NCBI GenBank assembly: GCA_910575795.1 | Contig: CAJTGE010000036.1 | Coordinates: 1-53,264 of the forward strand | Direction: 5' to 3' | Source of the DNA: Clostridiaceae bacterium | GTDB taxonomy: Bacteria > Bacillota > Clostridia > Lachnospirales > Lachnospiraceae | DNA: 53,264 nucleotides | Shown here: positions 25,811-34,384 of the stretch, one piece after another | Numbering within the stretch: position 1 is the stretch's first letter | Layout of the letters: each line of letters starts with the position of its first letter | Position numbers and translations under genes: made by a program | The notes under the pieces: generated by a model | Seen by the model: the letters and a program-made list of their open reading frames with translations, nothing else | The model's database searches: none | What the model was told of the DNA's origin: nothing

Positions 25811-26457
25811 AGGTGGCTGCATTTGCGACAGTGAAGTTAAACAGCGAACGCGTTCCGCATAAAAATATTCAGCCCATAGGCGGCAGGCCGCTGTGCTACC
25901 ATATCCTTAATACGGCGCTGCAGGTAGACGGCATTGACGATGTATATATTTACTGCAGCGATGAAAACGTGCGTCAGTATATTCCGTCCGGCGTGAAGTT
26001 TTTACAGAGGGAGAAATGGCTGGACGGAAATGAGATCCGGGCCAGAGACACATACACGGCTTTCTTAAATGACGTGCAGGCAGATATTTATATCGCTCTG
26101 TGTACGACATCGCCGTTTACGAGGCGTGAGACATTAAAAAATGCGCTGGATCATGTGCTGAGCGGCGAATATGATTCTGCGTTTTCCGCAAAGAGAATAC
26201 AGACGTTTGCCTGGTATCAGGGGAAACCGATGAATTATGATATCGAAAATGTCCCCCGGACGCAGGATATGGATCCCATTTTTGTGGAAACAAGCGCATT
26301 CTTTATTTTCAGCCGGCAGTTATGGGAAAAGCATGGGAGGCGTATCGGCTTTCGCCCGTTTATACAGGAAGTGGGGGAGATTGAGTCTGTGGATATTGAT
26401 ACCATGGAAGATTTGGAATTTGCGCAGATGATATCCGGACATGTGGAATATATTTGA
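25807..26457 (+). CDS. CMP-sugar-acid synthetase, second copy
   Basis: The 216-aa protein matches 5093-5743 in length and motif (VKLNSERVPHKN, CTTSPF, VDIDTMEDLEFA). Only scattered substitutions separate the two. It would activate the same acid as copy 1. It ends 10 bases before the FkbM start. Confidence 0.85.
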   Translation: MKVAAFATVKLNSERVPHKNIQPIGGRPLCYHILNTALQVDGIDDVYIYCSDENVRQYIPSGVKFLQREKWLDGNEIRARDTYTAFLNDVQADIYIALCTTSPFTRRETLKNALDHVLSGEYDSAFSAKRIQTFAWYQGKPMNYDIENVPRTQDMDPIFVETSAFFIFSRQLWEKHGRRIGFRPFIQEVGEIESVDIDTMEDLEFAQMISGHVEYI

Positions 26458-26467
26458 GGGCAGAAAG

Positions 26468-27598
26468 ATGAATCTTGATTTTAAACATGCAAAAAAGGAA
26501 ATCGTTGATACATGCATGATTGGGAAACTGAAAAGGGCAGAGGATGTGATCGTCTTTGGCGCTGGCGGAAGCGGTGACTGGACGGTTGATGTCTTAAGAA
26601 AACACGGGATCATTCCCCGGTGTTATTGTGATAATTCAGAACGGAAACAGGGGAAAACACATAACGATCTGGACGTATTATCCTTTGAAGCCGCGATCCG
26701 GCTGTATCCGGAGGCGGCGATATGCATTGCTTCCATGTGGCAGGAAGAAATTCAGCGGCAAATCATCGCTTATGATCCCCGGCTGGGGGAGCATATGTAT
26801 AATCTTTTGCTGTCTATGGCATGGGAAACGACAAACAGGATATATATTTCTTCAGAAGAGGAATATATCAGAGGCAATTTGTCCCGCTTTGAAGAATTAT
26901 GCAAAGAGCTGGATGATGCGTGTTCCAGGAAAACACTGCGCGGCATTTTAAATTACCGGCTGACCAGGGAACGAAGCTATCTGGATGAGATAAAGAGCAG
27001 CGGGAGCGTCTATACGGATGAGGATATATGGGGAGCTGCCCCGGCGGATGGCGATTTCTATCTGATTGACGGAGGGGCATATGACGGGGATACGGCAGAA
27101 GACTTTGCTGAAGCATGGGGCGGCCGGGCGAGGCTGTATATATACTGTTTTGAGGCAGACCGCGCCAACTGTCGTTTGTTAGGGGATAAAAAAGCTTTGT
27201 TTTATCCGCATCAGCTCTTTGTATCTCACTCTGCGCTGTGGGATTCGACAGGAAGCGGGATGGTGCTTTCCGATTCGGGCCTGTCCGGAAGAGTCACTGA
27301 ACAGGGGACGGAATGTTTTGTGACAAAACGGATCGATGATCTTGATTTTGAGAGGCTGGATTTCATCAAGCTGGATATCGAAGGCGCTGAGAGGAGATGC
27401 CTGGAGGGAGCCAGAAAAACGATTGAGACATATCATCCGGGGCTGGCGATATGCGCCTATCATCTGCAGGATGATTTATTCGTATTGTCTGATTTTATCA
27501 AGTCGTTAGATTGCCCGTACGATATGAAATTAAGACATTATAAAAATTCGGCGGGAGATACGATCCTTTATGCGGTTCCGCGAAAACAGGGAAAATAA
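26468..27598 (+). CDS. FkbM-family methyltransferase, second copy
   Basis: The 376-aa protein has the Rossmann-like N-terminus (VIVFGAGGSGDWT) and the FkbM domain (IDGGAYDGDT, FIKLDIEGAERR) seen in 5754-6890. ATG 26468 follows GAGGGCAGAAAG directly after the upstream stop. Divergence from copy 1 is greater in the middle of the protein (about residues 140-250) than in the methyltransferase core. Confidence 0.82.
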   Translation: MNLDFKHAKKEIVDTCMIGKLKRAEDVIVFGAGGSGDWTVDVLRKHGIIPRCYCDNSERKQGKTHNDLDVLSFEAAIRLYPEAAICIASMWQEEIQRQIIAYDPRLGEHMYNLLLSMAWETTNRIYISSEEEYIRGNLSRFEELCKELDDACSRKTLRGILNYRLTRERSYLDEIKSSGSVYTDEDIWGAAPADGDFYLIDGGAYDGDTAEDFAEAWGGRARLYIYCFEADRANCRLLGDKKALFYPHQLFVSHSALWDSTGSGMVLSDSGLSGRVTEQGTECFVTKRIDDLDFERLDFIKLDIEGAERRCLEGARKTIETYHPGLAICAYHLQDDLFVLSDFIKSLDCPYDMKLRHYKNSAGDTILYAVPRKQGK

Positions 27599-27618
27599 GA
27601 TAATATGAGGGAATAACG

Positions 27619-28518
27619 ATGAGATGTAAATTATGCGGCTGCGAAGATGTGATGGTTGCCTATGAGGGAAAGATCCGGGATGGGAGAGTGGGAAACTATA
27701 CAGACAAAAAGGTGAAAATGTTCCGGTGCGAAAAGTGTGGCACAATCTGGCATGATAGCAGGGAGCGGGACAGCAGGCAGTATTATCAGAGTGAAGCATA
27801 CAGGAACGAATTGGAAGGAACGTCTGATGTGAACGAATTTTACAGGCTGCATGACGGAGAGAGCCTGGAAAAGTTCCGGTACACGGGAACTGAAATTTTC
27901 AGGGGAAAGACCGTGGCGGATATCGGCTGCGGCGCAGGGGCATTTCTGGATTATATTCAGGCAGTTGCAGATACAGTAATTGCGGTTGAACCGTCAGAGA
28001 CGTACCGTGGGGCCATGAAAGGAAGAGGATATACGGTATTTGGGTATGCACAGGAGGCATTAAAGGAATACCGGAATAAGGTGGATGTGATTGTATCATT
28101 TGATGTGATTGAACACGTGGAAGAACCTCAGAAGTTTTTAGAGGAGGCATACGCTCTGCTGTCATACGGAGGCAGGGCATTCATAGGAACGCCGACGGAT
28201 GCGCCGGTCATGCGGGAGGTATTGGGAAACGCGTACGAGAGCTTCCTGTTCAGCACGCAGCATCCATGGGTGCTGTCAGGAGGGAGCTTTGAGACAATGG
28301 CCAAACGGTGTGGAATTACGGAATTCCAGGTCAGATATTATCAGAGGTATGGACTGGGGAATTTTGTATACTGGCTGCTGAACGGGCAGCCGGGCCGGCA
28401 TAAGGAGTATGATTTTATCACGAAAACAATGGATCAGGCCTGGATTTCGGAGCTGGAACAGCAGGAAAAGTCGGATTATATGGTGTGCGAGATCGTAAAA
28501 GGCGCATGCAGCCCATGA
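27619..28518 (+). CDS. SAM-dependent methyltransferase with N-terminal zinc finger, second copy
   Basis: The 299-aa protein retains the CxxCxC start (MRCKLCGCED), the second CxxC (FRCEKCGTIWHD), the SAM motif VADIGCGAGAFLDYI and DVIEHVEEP. It is eight residues shorter than 6978-7901, because the C-terminus ends at GACSP where copy 1 continues into the overlap with the FkbM pseudogene. The difference coincides with the deletion of that downstream gene. Confidence 0.8.
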   Translation: MRCKLCGCEDVMVAYEGKIRDGRVGNYTDKKVKMFRCEKCGTIWHDSRERDSRQYYQSEAYRNELEGTSDVNEFYRLHDGESLEKFRYTGTEIFRGKTVADIGCGAGAFLDYIQAVADTVIAVEPSETYRGAMKGRGYTVFGYAQEALKEYRNKVDVIVSFDVIEHVEEPQKFLEEAYALLSYGGRAFIGTPTDAPVMREVLGNAYESFLFSTQHPWVLSGGSFETMAKRCGITEFQVRYYQRYGLGNFVYWLLNGQPGRHKEYDFITKTMDQAWISELEQQEKSDYMVCEIVKGACSP

Positions 28519-28614
28519 AAGCAGCGAGGAGAAAAACAGACGATGCATACAGAAAACAATGGACTGACTGAATCGGGAAACGAACTATGAAGGGCTGAAG
28601 GGAATATTTTTTAT
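28519..28614 (+). pseudogene. Deletion scar of the second FkbM gene
   Basis: These 96 bp match the start of the copy-1 pseudogene (GGAGAAAAACAGACGATGCA against GGAGAAAGACAGATGATGCA), then a few scattered blocks such as AACTATGAAGGGC. They then join the upstream sequence of the DUF115 gene. About 1.1 kb of the FkbM gene is missing here. No product is expected. Confidence 0.65.
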
Positions 28615-29721
28615 ATGGATATAAATGCATTTGTCGATATGGCAAAATCATTTCCCCTGACTAAAACCTATATTGTAGGGGCAGGGAAATACGGCAGAAT
28701 TTTCGGAATGTATTTCGATAAGCACAACATTGCATGGGATGGTTATGTTGACAAAAACAGTAAACGGAATCCGATCAATGGGAAAAGGGTGATTTCTTAC
28801 CGGGAAGCAGGGAAAGAAGAGGCATATTATATCATTTCTTCATATATATACAGGGACGAGATGATGAGAGAACTGAAAAATTCCGGTGTTCCCAAAGAGC
28901 GCCTCGTGACATATGAGACGAAAGACACGATTTATGAATGTTATGAGGATACGGTACACTGGAAGACGTATACAGAAAAGCTGAAAACATATCGGGCCCT
29001 GTATAAGGGAAAACGGTGTTTTGTAATCGGGAACGGGCCAAGCCTTACCATAGAAGATTTGGAAAAATTGAAGGGTGAGATTACGTTTGCCTGCAATTCG
29101 ATATACGCGCTGTATGAACATACGGCCTGGAGGCCCACCTTTCACTGTGCGTGGGATGAGACTTTTTGCAAAAAGATGATGTCTGAGAAGGAAGATGTGG
29201 AATGGATGACATCGAACTGTGAAGCATTTTTTACAAATATCATGAGCGAGGGGTTTGCATACCGGGACTGTGAAGATATCAGAAATTTGTATTATGTGAA
29301 GGATGTCAGGGGGAGCGACGGAAAGATAAGTCTTCCTTTGTTCAGCGATGACTGCAGCAGGCAGGTATATTCGTCAGGAACGATTGCCTATATGATGCTG
29401 CAGTTAGCGGTTTATATGGGGTTTAAAGAAATCTATCTTCTGGGAATGGACTGTTCTTTTTCTATAGAGAAACATTCGGATGGCAGCGTAACGAGAAATA
29501 ATGTGAGAGATCATAACCATCTGATACAGCGGATGGAGGATGAAAAGGGGATGGCGCTTTCAGAAGAGGCCGGAATATTTGCAGGAATTGACGCGATCAT
29601 GGATGGCTATAAGGCGGCGAAACAATATGCAGATTTGCATGGAATCAGAATCTGTAATGCAACAAGAGGGGGAAAGCTTGAGATATTTGAAAGAGTCGAT
29701 TTCGACCTATTCATTGCGTGA
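28615..29721 (+). CDS. Second DUF115/Maf-type glycosyltransferase, second copy
   Basis: The 368-aa protein is the counterpart of 9072-10175 and shares TYIVGAGKYG, RCFVIGNGPSL, YSSGTIAYM, YLLGMDCSFS and the ICNATRGGKLE ending. It is the last gene of the repeated block; sequence similarity with copy 1 fades after its stop codon. With it, the island encodes four Maf-type transferases. Confidence 0.83.
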   Translation: MDINAFVDMAKSFPLTKTYIVGAGKYGRIFGMYFDKHNIAWDGYVDKNSKRNPINGKRVISYREAGKEEAYYIISSYIYRDEMMRELKNSGVPKERLVTYETKDTIYECYEDTVHWKTYTEKLKTYRALYKGKRCFVIGNGPSLTIEDLEKLKGEITFACNSIYALYEHTAWRPTFHCAWDETFCKKMMSEKEDVEWMTSNCEAFFTNIMSEGFAYRDCEDIRNLYYVKDVRGSDGKISLPLFSDDCSRQVYSSGTIAYMMLQLAVYMGFKEIYLLGMDCSFSIEKHSDGSVTRNNVRDHNHLIQRMEDEKGMALSEEAGIFAGIDAIMDGYKAAKQYADLHGIRICNATRGGKLEIFERVDFDLFIA

Positions 29722-29790
29722 TAGATCGGATCCCCAATAGTGGCTCAGGCTGGAGCGGAGTTTGTTTAACAATTGAAACTTAGAAATTCA

Positions 29791-29813
29791 GAGCATGTTT
29801 CAAACACGCTCTA
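29791..29813. repeat. Short dispersed palindromic repeat
   Basis: The sequence GAGCATGTTTCAAACACGCTC is an imperfect palindrome; its right half matches the elements at 561-580, 2581-2600 and 6913-6930. It stands at the end of the glycosylation island, where similarity between the two blocks stops. Confidence 0.6.
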
Positions 29814-29836
29814 GGCAGGAGAAAGGGAGGAGGAAG

Positions 29837-29884
29837 ATGAAACGTTCCTTTTTGATAGTCCAGCTAAGAAATGTCAATAGGTAA
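29837..29884 (+). pseudogene. Tiny reading frame with strong ribosome site, probably a truncated gene start
   Basis: ATG 29837 follows GGGAGGAGGAAG, a strong ribosome-binding site, but the frame encodes only 15 residues (MKRSFLIVQLRNVNR). It may be the surviving 5' end of a gene removed when the mobile elements arrived. It could also be a short leader peptide. I do not recognise the product. Confidence 0.4.
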
Positions 29885-29947
29885 AATGAAAAATGTTTAA
29901 AAAGTTTTTTTCAAGCAACTGATGTAAAAAAGGGTAACATTAATAAA

Positions 29948-29967
29948 CCCATTATTATGGGATTTTT
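29948..29967 (+). terminator. Rho-independent terminator candidate
   Basis: CCCATTATTATGGG forms a short stem and is followed by ATTTTT. It lies between the end of the island and the IS110 remnant. The stem is short, so efficiency is uncertain. Confidence 0.4.
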
Positions 29968-29988
29968 AAAATAGGGTTCCGATCCCCA

Positions 29989-30290
29989 TCAGGCAGCGGT
30001 GCTCACAGATCCTTGGTGTTCTGCTGCATAACGCTGACAGTGTTCTTCCGGTGTGATGAGCTCAAAGGGCTTATTATCCCGGAGCATGGCGAAGATAGTG
30101 TTACAGATTTTGTGCATGACAGCACCGACAGCAACGATCTTTTTCTTGCCGGCACATTTACGGACGTAATAATCGTAAATGACCGGATTTACGGGCATCT
30201 TTGCTGCTTTGTCCACTTTCAGGTTGTTGATGGCGGCCATAAGGGCCATATAAATTAGGAAAACCGCAAATACAAGGCTTTTCGGAGCCT
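29989..30290 (-). pseudogene. C-terminal fragment of an IS110-family transposase
   Basis: On the minus strand the 86-aa frame 30249-29989 contains YDYYVRKCAGKKK and VGAVMHKICNTIFAMLRDNKPFE, the conserved C-terminal part of IS110/IS116/IS902 transposases. Upstream, RLRKALYL in another frame (to about 30290) belongs to the same family, which indicates a frameshift. The N-terminal DEDD domain is absent. The element is dead and marks the junction between island and conjugative element. Confidence 0.75.
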
Positions 30291-30335
30291 ACCAACAACA
30301 AAAATAATATTTGATCTATCACATTACGCTGAAAG

Positions 30336-30368
30336 GCCGTCCGGCCATCAAAACCGGGCGGCTTTTTT
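30336..30368 (+). terminator. Rho-independent terminator
   Basis: GCCGTCCGG pairs with CCGGGCGGC (30354-30362) and is followed by six T. It stands before the parB-like gene and probably ended an upstream gene of the conjugative element (a parA-like gene is commonly found there) that is no longer present. Confidence 0.75.
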
Positions 30369-30455
30369 GCGTGGATAGATGGGAAGGAGGCAAAAAATAA
30401 TTACAGAAATTTAAGCCTGAAATTTGTGCAATTTTAACGAAAAGGAGGTTAATGA

Positions 30456-31910
30456 ATGGCAGATGACAAATTGAACACGGGCCCCGGTGAGAAAAAAATC
30501 CCGGAGGCTCCCGAGGCTGTAACGGCTGGCCAGCCCCAGGCCCTGGCTCCCGAACAGGCCGCCGCTCCCACACCTCAGCAGGAACAGGCCGGGCCCGCAA
30601 AGCCCGATCCCGGCGATGTGGTAGTGTCCTTTGAGCAGATCAATGAGCTCATGGGCGAAAAGCGAAAGGCGGCCCAGGCTGAGGTAGAGAAAGCCGGGGA
30701 TGCCCCCGCAAAGGAGCAGACTCCCGGTGAGGCGGAACAGCCCGCCGCTGGCGAACAGAAAAAGCCCCGCCGTAGCCGTTCCCCGAAGGAGGATAAAACG
30801 GAGCCCGCTGGCAAGGAGGCGGCAAAGCCCCGCAAGGGCCGCCCGCCCAAGGCTGACAAGGCGGCCCCCGGCGAGGCCCAGCCGTCCAAGCGAGACAAAG
30901 TGTCCCGAAGTGACGGGAAAGCCCCGGACGCCAAAACTCCCCCAAAGGCTGGGAAAACGGCTCCCGAAAAGGAGGCCGCCGCCCCGGAGCAGGCTCCGCC
31001 TGGGCCAGCCGCCCCTCCCCGTCCGGTGGAGGAAGGCAAGCTCATGTATCTGAAACTTTCCGAGATGCATCCGTTCCATACATTCCGGCCCCATCCGTTT
31101 AAGGTGCGGGACGATGCCAAAATGCAGGAAACAGTGGCATCCATTAAGGCAAACGGCGTGATGGTGCCGGGCCTTGCCCGCCCGGAAAAGGACGGAAACG
31201 GCTATGAGATTGTGGCGGGCCACCGCCGCTGCCGGGGCAGTGAACTGGCCGGGCTTTTGGAAATGCCCTTTATCGTCCGGGATATGAGCGACCACGAGGC
31301 TGTCCAGGCCATGAAAGACAGCAACAAACAGCGGGATCAGACGCTCCCCAGCGAACTGGCCGCCCTGCTGGATTTGGAAGTGGAGGACATCAAGCACCAG
31401 GGCGGGCGGCTGAAAAATGTTGCCGAGGGCGACATTGGCAAGCGTTCCGTGGAGATCGTGGGCGAGGCCCATGACATGAACTATAAAAAAGTCATGCGCT
31501 ATCTGCGGCTCAACTCCCTTGTGCCGGAACTGCTGGACAAGGTGGACGATAAAAAGATGGGCTTTATGCCCGCCGTGGAGCTCTCCTATATCAAGCCCAA
31601 AAACCAGAGGCTGATCGCCGTTTCCATTGACGGGGAGCAGGCGTCCCCCTCGGTGGCCCAGGCGAAAAAGCTCCGGGAGCTGGATCAGGAGGGCAAGCTC
31701 AACGGCGATGTGATTGACGGTATCTTATCAGAAAAGAAAAAGGAGGATCGAGGCGTGATTATTTCAACCGCTGAACTGGAAAAGTATTTCGGCAAGGAGG
31801 TTACTCCGGCCAAAATGAAAGAGCAGATCATCGGCCTGCTGGACGAGTGGAAACAGAAACAGCCGCCCGAGCTGGCAAAGGCCCCGAAGAAAATGGAAAA
31901 AGACAAGTAA
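30456..31910 (+). CDS. ParB/Spo0J-family partition protein of a Tn1549-like conjugative element
   Basis: The 484-aa protein has a long low-complexity N-terminus rich in Pro, Ala, Lys and Glu (1-190). A ParB N-terminal domain begins at LMYLKLSEMHPFHTF, with GYEIVAGHRRCRGSELAG near residue 250, and a helix-turn-helix region follows. It would bind centromere-like sites and support stable inheritance or regulation of the element. GAAAAGGAGG precedes ATG 30456. The usual upstream parA is missing, so the left part of the element appears lost. GC-rich codons differ from the island. Confidence 0.85.
   Translation: MADDKLNTGPGEKKIPEAPEAVTAGQPQALAPEQAAAPTPQQEQAGPAKPDPGDVVVSFEQINELMGEKRKAAQAEVEKAGDAPAKEQTPGEAEQPAAGEQKKPRRSRSPKEDKTEPAGKEAAKPRKGRPPKADKAAPGEAQPSKRDKVSRSDGKAPDAKTPPKAGKTAPEKEAAAPEQAPPGPAAPPRPVEEGKLMYLKLSEMHPFHTFRPHPFKVRDDAKMQETVASIKANGVMVPGLARPEKDGNGYEIVAGHRRCRGSELAGLLEMPFIVRDMSDHEAVQAMKDSNKQRDQTLPSELAALLDLEVEDIKHQGGRLKNVAEGDIGKRSVEIVGEAHDMNYKKVMRYLRLNSLVPELLDKVDDKKMGFMPAVELSYIKPKNQRLIAVSIDGEQASPSVAQAKKLRELDQEGKLNGDVIDGILSEKKKEDRGVIISTAELEKYFGKEVTPAKMKEQIIGLLDEWKQKQPPELAKAPKKMEKDK
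30891..30912. promoter_or_regulatory. Palindromic site inside parB, candidate ParB or regulator site
   Basis: The reverse complement reads CTTCGGGACACTTTGTCTCG, which differs by only a few bases from the exact 21-bp pair at 31912-31932 and 33248-33268. The unit is an imperfect palindrome (CGAGACA and TGTCCCG halves). Confidence 0.4.
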
Positions 31911-31911
31911 C

Positions 31912-31932
31912 CACTTCGAGACATTTTGTCCC
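31912..31932. promoter_or_regulatory. 21-bp palindromic repeat after parB
   Basis: CTTCGAGACATTTTGTCCC is the core of a 21-bp sequence repeated exactly at 33248-33268, after ardA. Its position directly after stop codons and its palindromic form suggest an operator or parS-like site. The rest of the 31933-32196 gap is GC-rich with several local inverted repeats and no gene that I can support. Confidence 0.5.
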
Positions 31933-32196
31933 GAGGGGCTCCGCCCCTCTGCGATGGCTCTGGTGGTATATATCCCCCGTCGCCGGGGATAAAAAAGCGC
32001 AGTCGGGAGCGGGCCGTCAAGGGGGCCAACGGCCCCGCCGCTTGCGGCGGCTTGCCCTTTACGGCCTGCCCCGGCTGTGCTATCTCCGGCCAAGCGGCGG
32101 GGGGTATATCCTCCAGAGCCGCCCCCTTTCCCATGATTGGGAAAGGGCGGGGGGTTAGGGTTGAACGATTTTATTATAGAACGGAGGTTTTTACTT

Positions 32197-32526
32197 ATGA
32201 AACGACCCCTTGCATACATTACCGCCGCATGGTTTGGCGGCGACAGTGAAAACGCAGAACTGGCGGCCCAGTATTGCCGGGCCGTATATGAGGCGGGCTT
32301 TGCACCGATCTGCCCCGCCCTCTATCTGCCGCTGTTCCTCAATGACGCAGTACCCGAGGAGCATAAAAGCGGCATTGACATTGGCCGTGACCTGCTCCGC
32401 CGCTCCCGGGTGCTGGTGGTATGCGGCCACAGCATGACCGAGGCCATGAAAAATGATATTGCCGTGGCCCAGCGGCTGGGGATTACCGCCACCACCCTTG
32501 AGGGCATTTTGACCGTCAAGGGCTAG
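32197..32526 (+). CDS. DUF7768-like protein
   Basis: The 109-aa protein begins RPLAYITAAWFGGDSENA and contains ALYLPLFLNDAVPEEHKSG and DLLRRSRVLVVCGHSMTEAM. It is regularly found between parB and ardA in Tn1549-type elements, and the fold resembles nucleoside deoxyribosyltransferase-like proteins. Function is unknown. ATG 32197 is chosen over 32137 because ACGGAGG lies 9 bases upstream. Confidence 0.7.
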   Translation: MKRPLAYITAAWFGGDSENAELAAQYCRAVYEAGFAPICPALYLPLFLNDAVPEEHKSGIDIGRDLLRRSRVLVVCGHSMTEAMKNDIAVAQRLGITATTLEGILTVKG

Positions 32527-32537
32527 GGCAAACGCTG

Positions 32538-33242
32538 ATGGCATCCTTGTTTGAGGCTTACATTACCAACCTCGGCAAATACAACGAGGGGGAGCTGGTG
32601 GGAGAAACACTGGAATTTCCCACCAGCCCCCAGGAGGTGCAGACGCTGCTGAAACATATCGGCGTGGACGGCATACGGTATGAGGAATTTTTTATTACCA
32701 GCTTTGACGGCGATGTGCTGGGGCTCTATGACTATCTGGGTGAATATGAAAATCTGGACGAGCTTAACCATCTGGCCTGCCTGCTCTCGGAACTCGATCA
32801 AGGGGAACTTGAAAAATTTGAGGCAGTGCTCCATACGGGGGCGCATACCTCCAGTGTGGCAGATATTATCAATCTGACGCAAAATCTGGATTGCTTTGAA
32901 TTTTACCCGGATATTGAAAATGAGGAGGACTTGGGCCGTTATTGGGCGGAGGACTTGCCGATCCCGGAAGAACTGAAAGACTATTTCGACTATGAGGCAT
33001 ACGGCAGGGACATCTCCATCAACGAGGGCGGCCACATGGCCCCAGGCGGCTATGTGGTTCAGACCAGCGGAGACTTTAGGGAATATTATCACGGCCCCCA
33101 GGACATCCCCGCCGAGCATAAGGTGTTTTCTTATCCCCAGCTTTCTATCCGGGAGCAGATGGCCGCCTACAAAGAGGTGATTGACGGTTCCTCGAAAGAG
33201 GGCTTTCGGCGGCTGACCGAAAAAGGCCGGGAGGAACGCTGA
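32538..33242 (+). CDS. ardA: ArdA-type antirestriction protein
   Basis: The 234-aa acidic protein matches the ArdA family (FEAYITNLGKYNEGELVGE, FITSFDGDVLGLYDYLGEYE, YDYEAYGRDI-like segments). ArdA mimics DNA and inhibits type I restriction enzymes when the element enters a new host. It lies between DUF7768 and pcfB in the standard order. A weak ribosome site precedes the ATG, so translation may depend on the upstream gene. Confidence 0.85.
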   Translation: MASLFEAYITNLGKYNEGELVGETLEFPTSPQEVQTLLKHIGVDGIRYEEFFITSFDGDVLGLYDYLGEYENLDELNHLACLLSELDQGELEKFEAVLHTGAHTSSVADIINLTQNLDCFEFYPDIENEEDLGRYWAEDLPIPEELKDYFDYEAYGRDISINEGGHMAPGGYVVQTSGDFREYYHGPQDIPAEHKVFSYPQLSIREQMAAYKEVIDGSSKEGFRRLTEKGREER

Positions 33243-33247
33243 CAAGG

Positions 33248-33268
33248 CACTTCGAGACATTTTGTCCC
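33248..33268. promoter_or_regulatory. 21-bp palindromic repeat after ardA
   Basis: Exact second copy of 31912-31932, located directly after the ardA stop and before the pcfB ribosome site. Two copies bracketing two genes suggest coordinated control or a partition site. Confidence 0.5.
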
Positions 33269-33293
33269 AAAGCGGAGAAAGGAGGCGGTGTAA

Positions 33294-33770
33294 CTGATTG
33301 ATGAAGAAATTTCCCGGAGCTCCATAGCGATCTCTGTCCGGGCTGGCAAACTGACGGCCCGGGGGCTGGCCTATGTGCTCCAGGCGGCTGGGGGCCAGAT
33401 CGCCAAACGGCACCGGGCGGCCCAAAGGCCCCACGGCAGGCAGAGCGTGAAAAAGCTCATGGCCCACGGCGAAAATGTGAACAGCATCGAAGTGGAGGCC
33501 CCGAAACTCTTTGACCGCATGGCCCGCCGTTTCAATGTGGACTATGCCTTTTATAAAACCGGGCCGGACAAGTATCTGCTGTTTTTCAAGGCGGGACAGG
33601 CGGACGCTGTTACCGCCTGCTTTGAAAGCTATTCCCGGAAACTGCTCACGCAGTCAAAATCCAGCCGCATCCCTATCCGGGAGCAACTGAAACAGGCGGC
33701 GGAGCGGCTTGCGGTGGAAAAGCCCCGGGCGAAAGAACGAGTAAAGGAGGCGGCCCGTGAGGACAGATAG
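33294..33770 (+). CDS. PcfB-family protein with probable CTG start
   Basis: The protein (about 158 aa) reads LIDEEISRSSIAISVRAGKL from 33294 and contains LMAHGENVNSIEV and YKTGPDKYLLFFKA, as in PcfB (DUF3801) proteins that work with the VirD4 coupling protein in conjugation. No ATG, GTG or TTG lies near the ribosome site. AGGAGG (33280-33285) is 8 bases upstream of a CTG, which follows an in-frame TAA. CTG 33294 is therefore the likely start. The first GTG, at 33375, would remove conserved residues. It overlaps virD4 by 14 bases. Confidence 0.75.
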   Translation: MIDEEISRSSIAISVRAGKLTARGLAYVLQAAGGQIAKRHRAAQRPHGRQSVKKLMAHGENVNSIEVEAPKLFDRMARRFNVDYAFYKTGPDKYLLFFKAGQADAVTACFESYSRKLLTQSKSSRIPIREQLKQAAERLAVEKPRAKERVKEAAREDR

Positions 33771-34384
33771 CATAAAAAAATATTTGATACCCAACATCCC
33801 CTACCTTTTTATCCTGTGGGCCTGTCTGAAAATCGGGACGGCCTACCGGCTGGCGGCGGGTACGGATTTCGCCCACAAATTGATCGGGCTGGGCCAGACC
33901 ATCGGCCCGGCCTTTGCCGACTTCGCCCCGGGAGTCCATTTTTTTGACTGGCTGATCGGCATTGTGGGGGCGGCGGCGTTCCGTCTGCTGATCTATGTAA
34001 AAAGCAAAAACGCTAAAAAATTCCGCCGGGATGAAGAGTATGGATCGGCCCGGTGGGGGACGGAAAAAGACATCAAGCCCTTTGTCGATCCAAAGTTTGA
34101 AAACAATGTCATTCTGACTGGGACGGAATTTCTCACTATGAATACCCGGCCCAAGATCCCGGCCAACGCCCGCAACCTAAACTGCTGCGTGATCGGCTCG
34201 TCCGGCTCGGGAAAAACCCGGTTCTGGCTCACGCCCCAACTGCTCCAGGCTCATTCCTCTTTCGTGGTGGTCGATCCCAAGGGCGGGGTGCTGTTCCAGG
34301 TGGGCTGTTTTCTCCAAAAGAAAAAGGGCTATAAGGTCAAGGTATTCAACAGCATTGATTTTTCAAAATCCATGCACTATAACC
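33757..34384 (+). pseudogene. VirD4/TraG coupling protein, exon 1 (N-terminal part)
   Basis: The GTG start has AAGGAGG upstream. The product has two N-terminal membrane segments (about 10-35 and 65-85), then the Walker A motif VIGSSGSGKTRFW near residue 147 and VVVDPKGGVLFQ. VirD4 proteins are membrane ATPases that bring the relaxase-DNA complex to the transfer channel. The frame is interrupted after the codon for Asn209 by the group II intron 34385-37097 and resumes at 37098. The gene is later cut again at 37425 by a mobilisable element. Confidence 0.85.

Noticed and set aside
30411..31472. 353-codon open frame on the minus strand opposite parB
   Set aside because: It is a mirror of the GC-rich parB gene, has leucine/glycine-rich low-complexity translation, no family motifs and no credible ribosome site.
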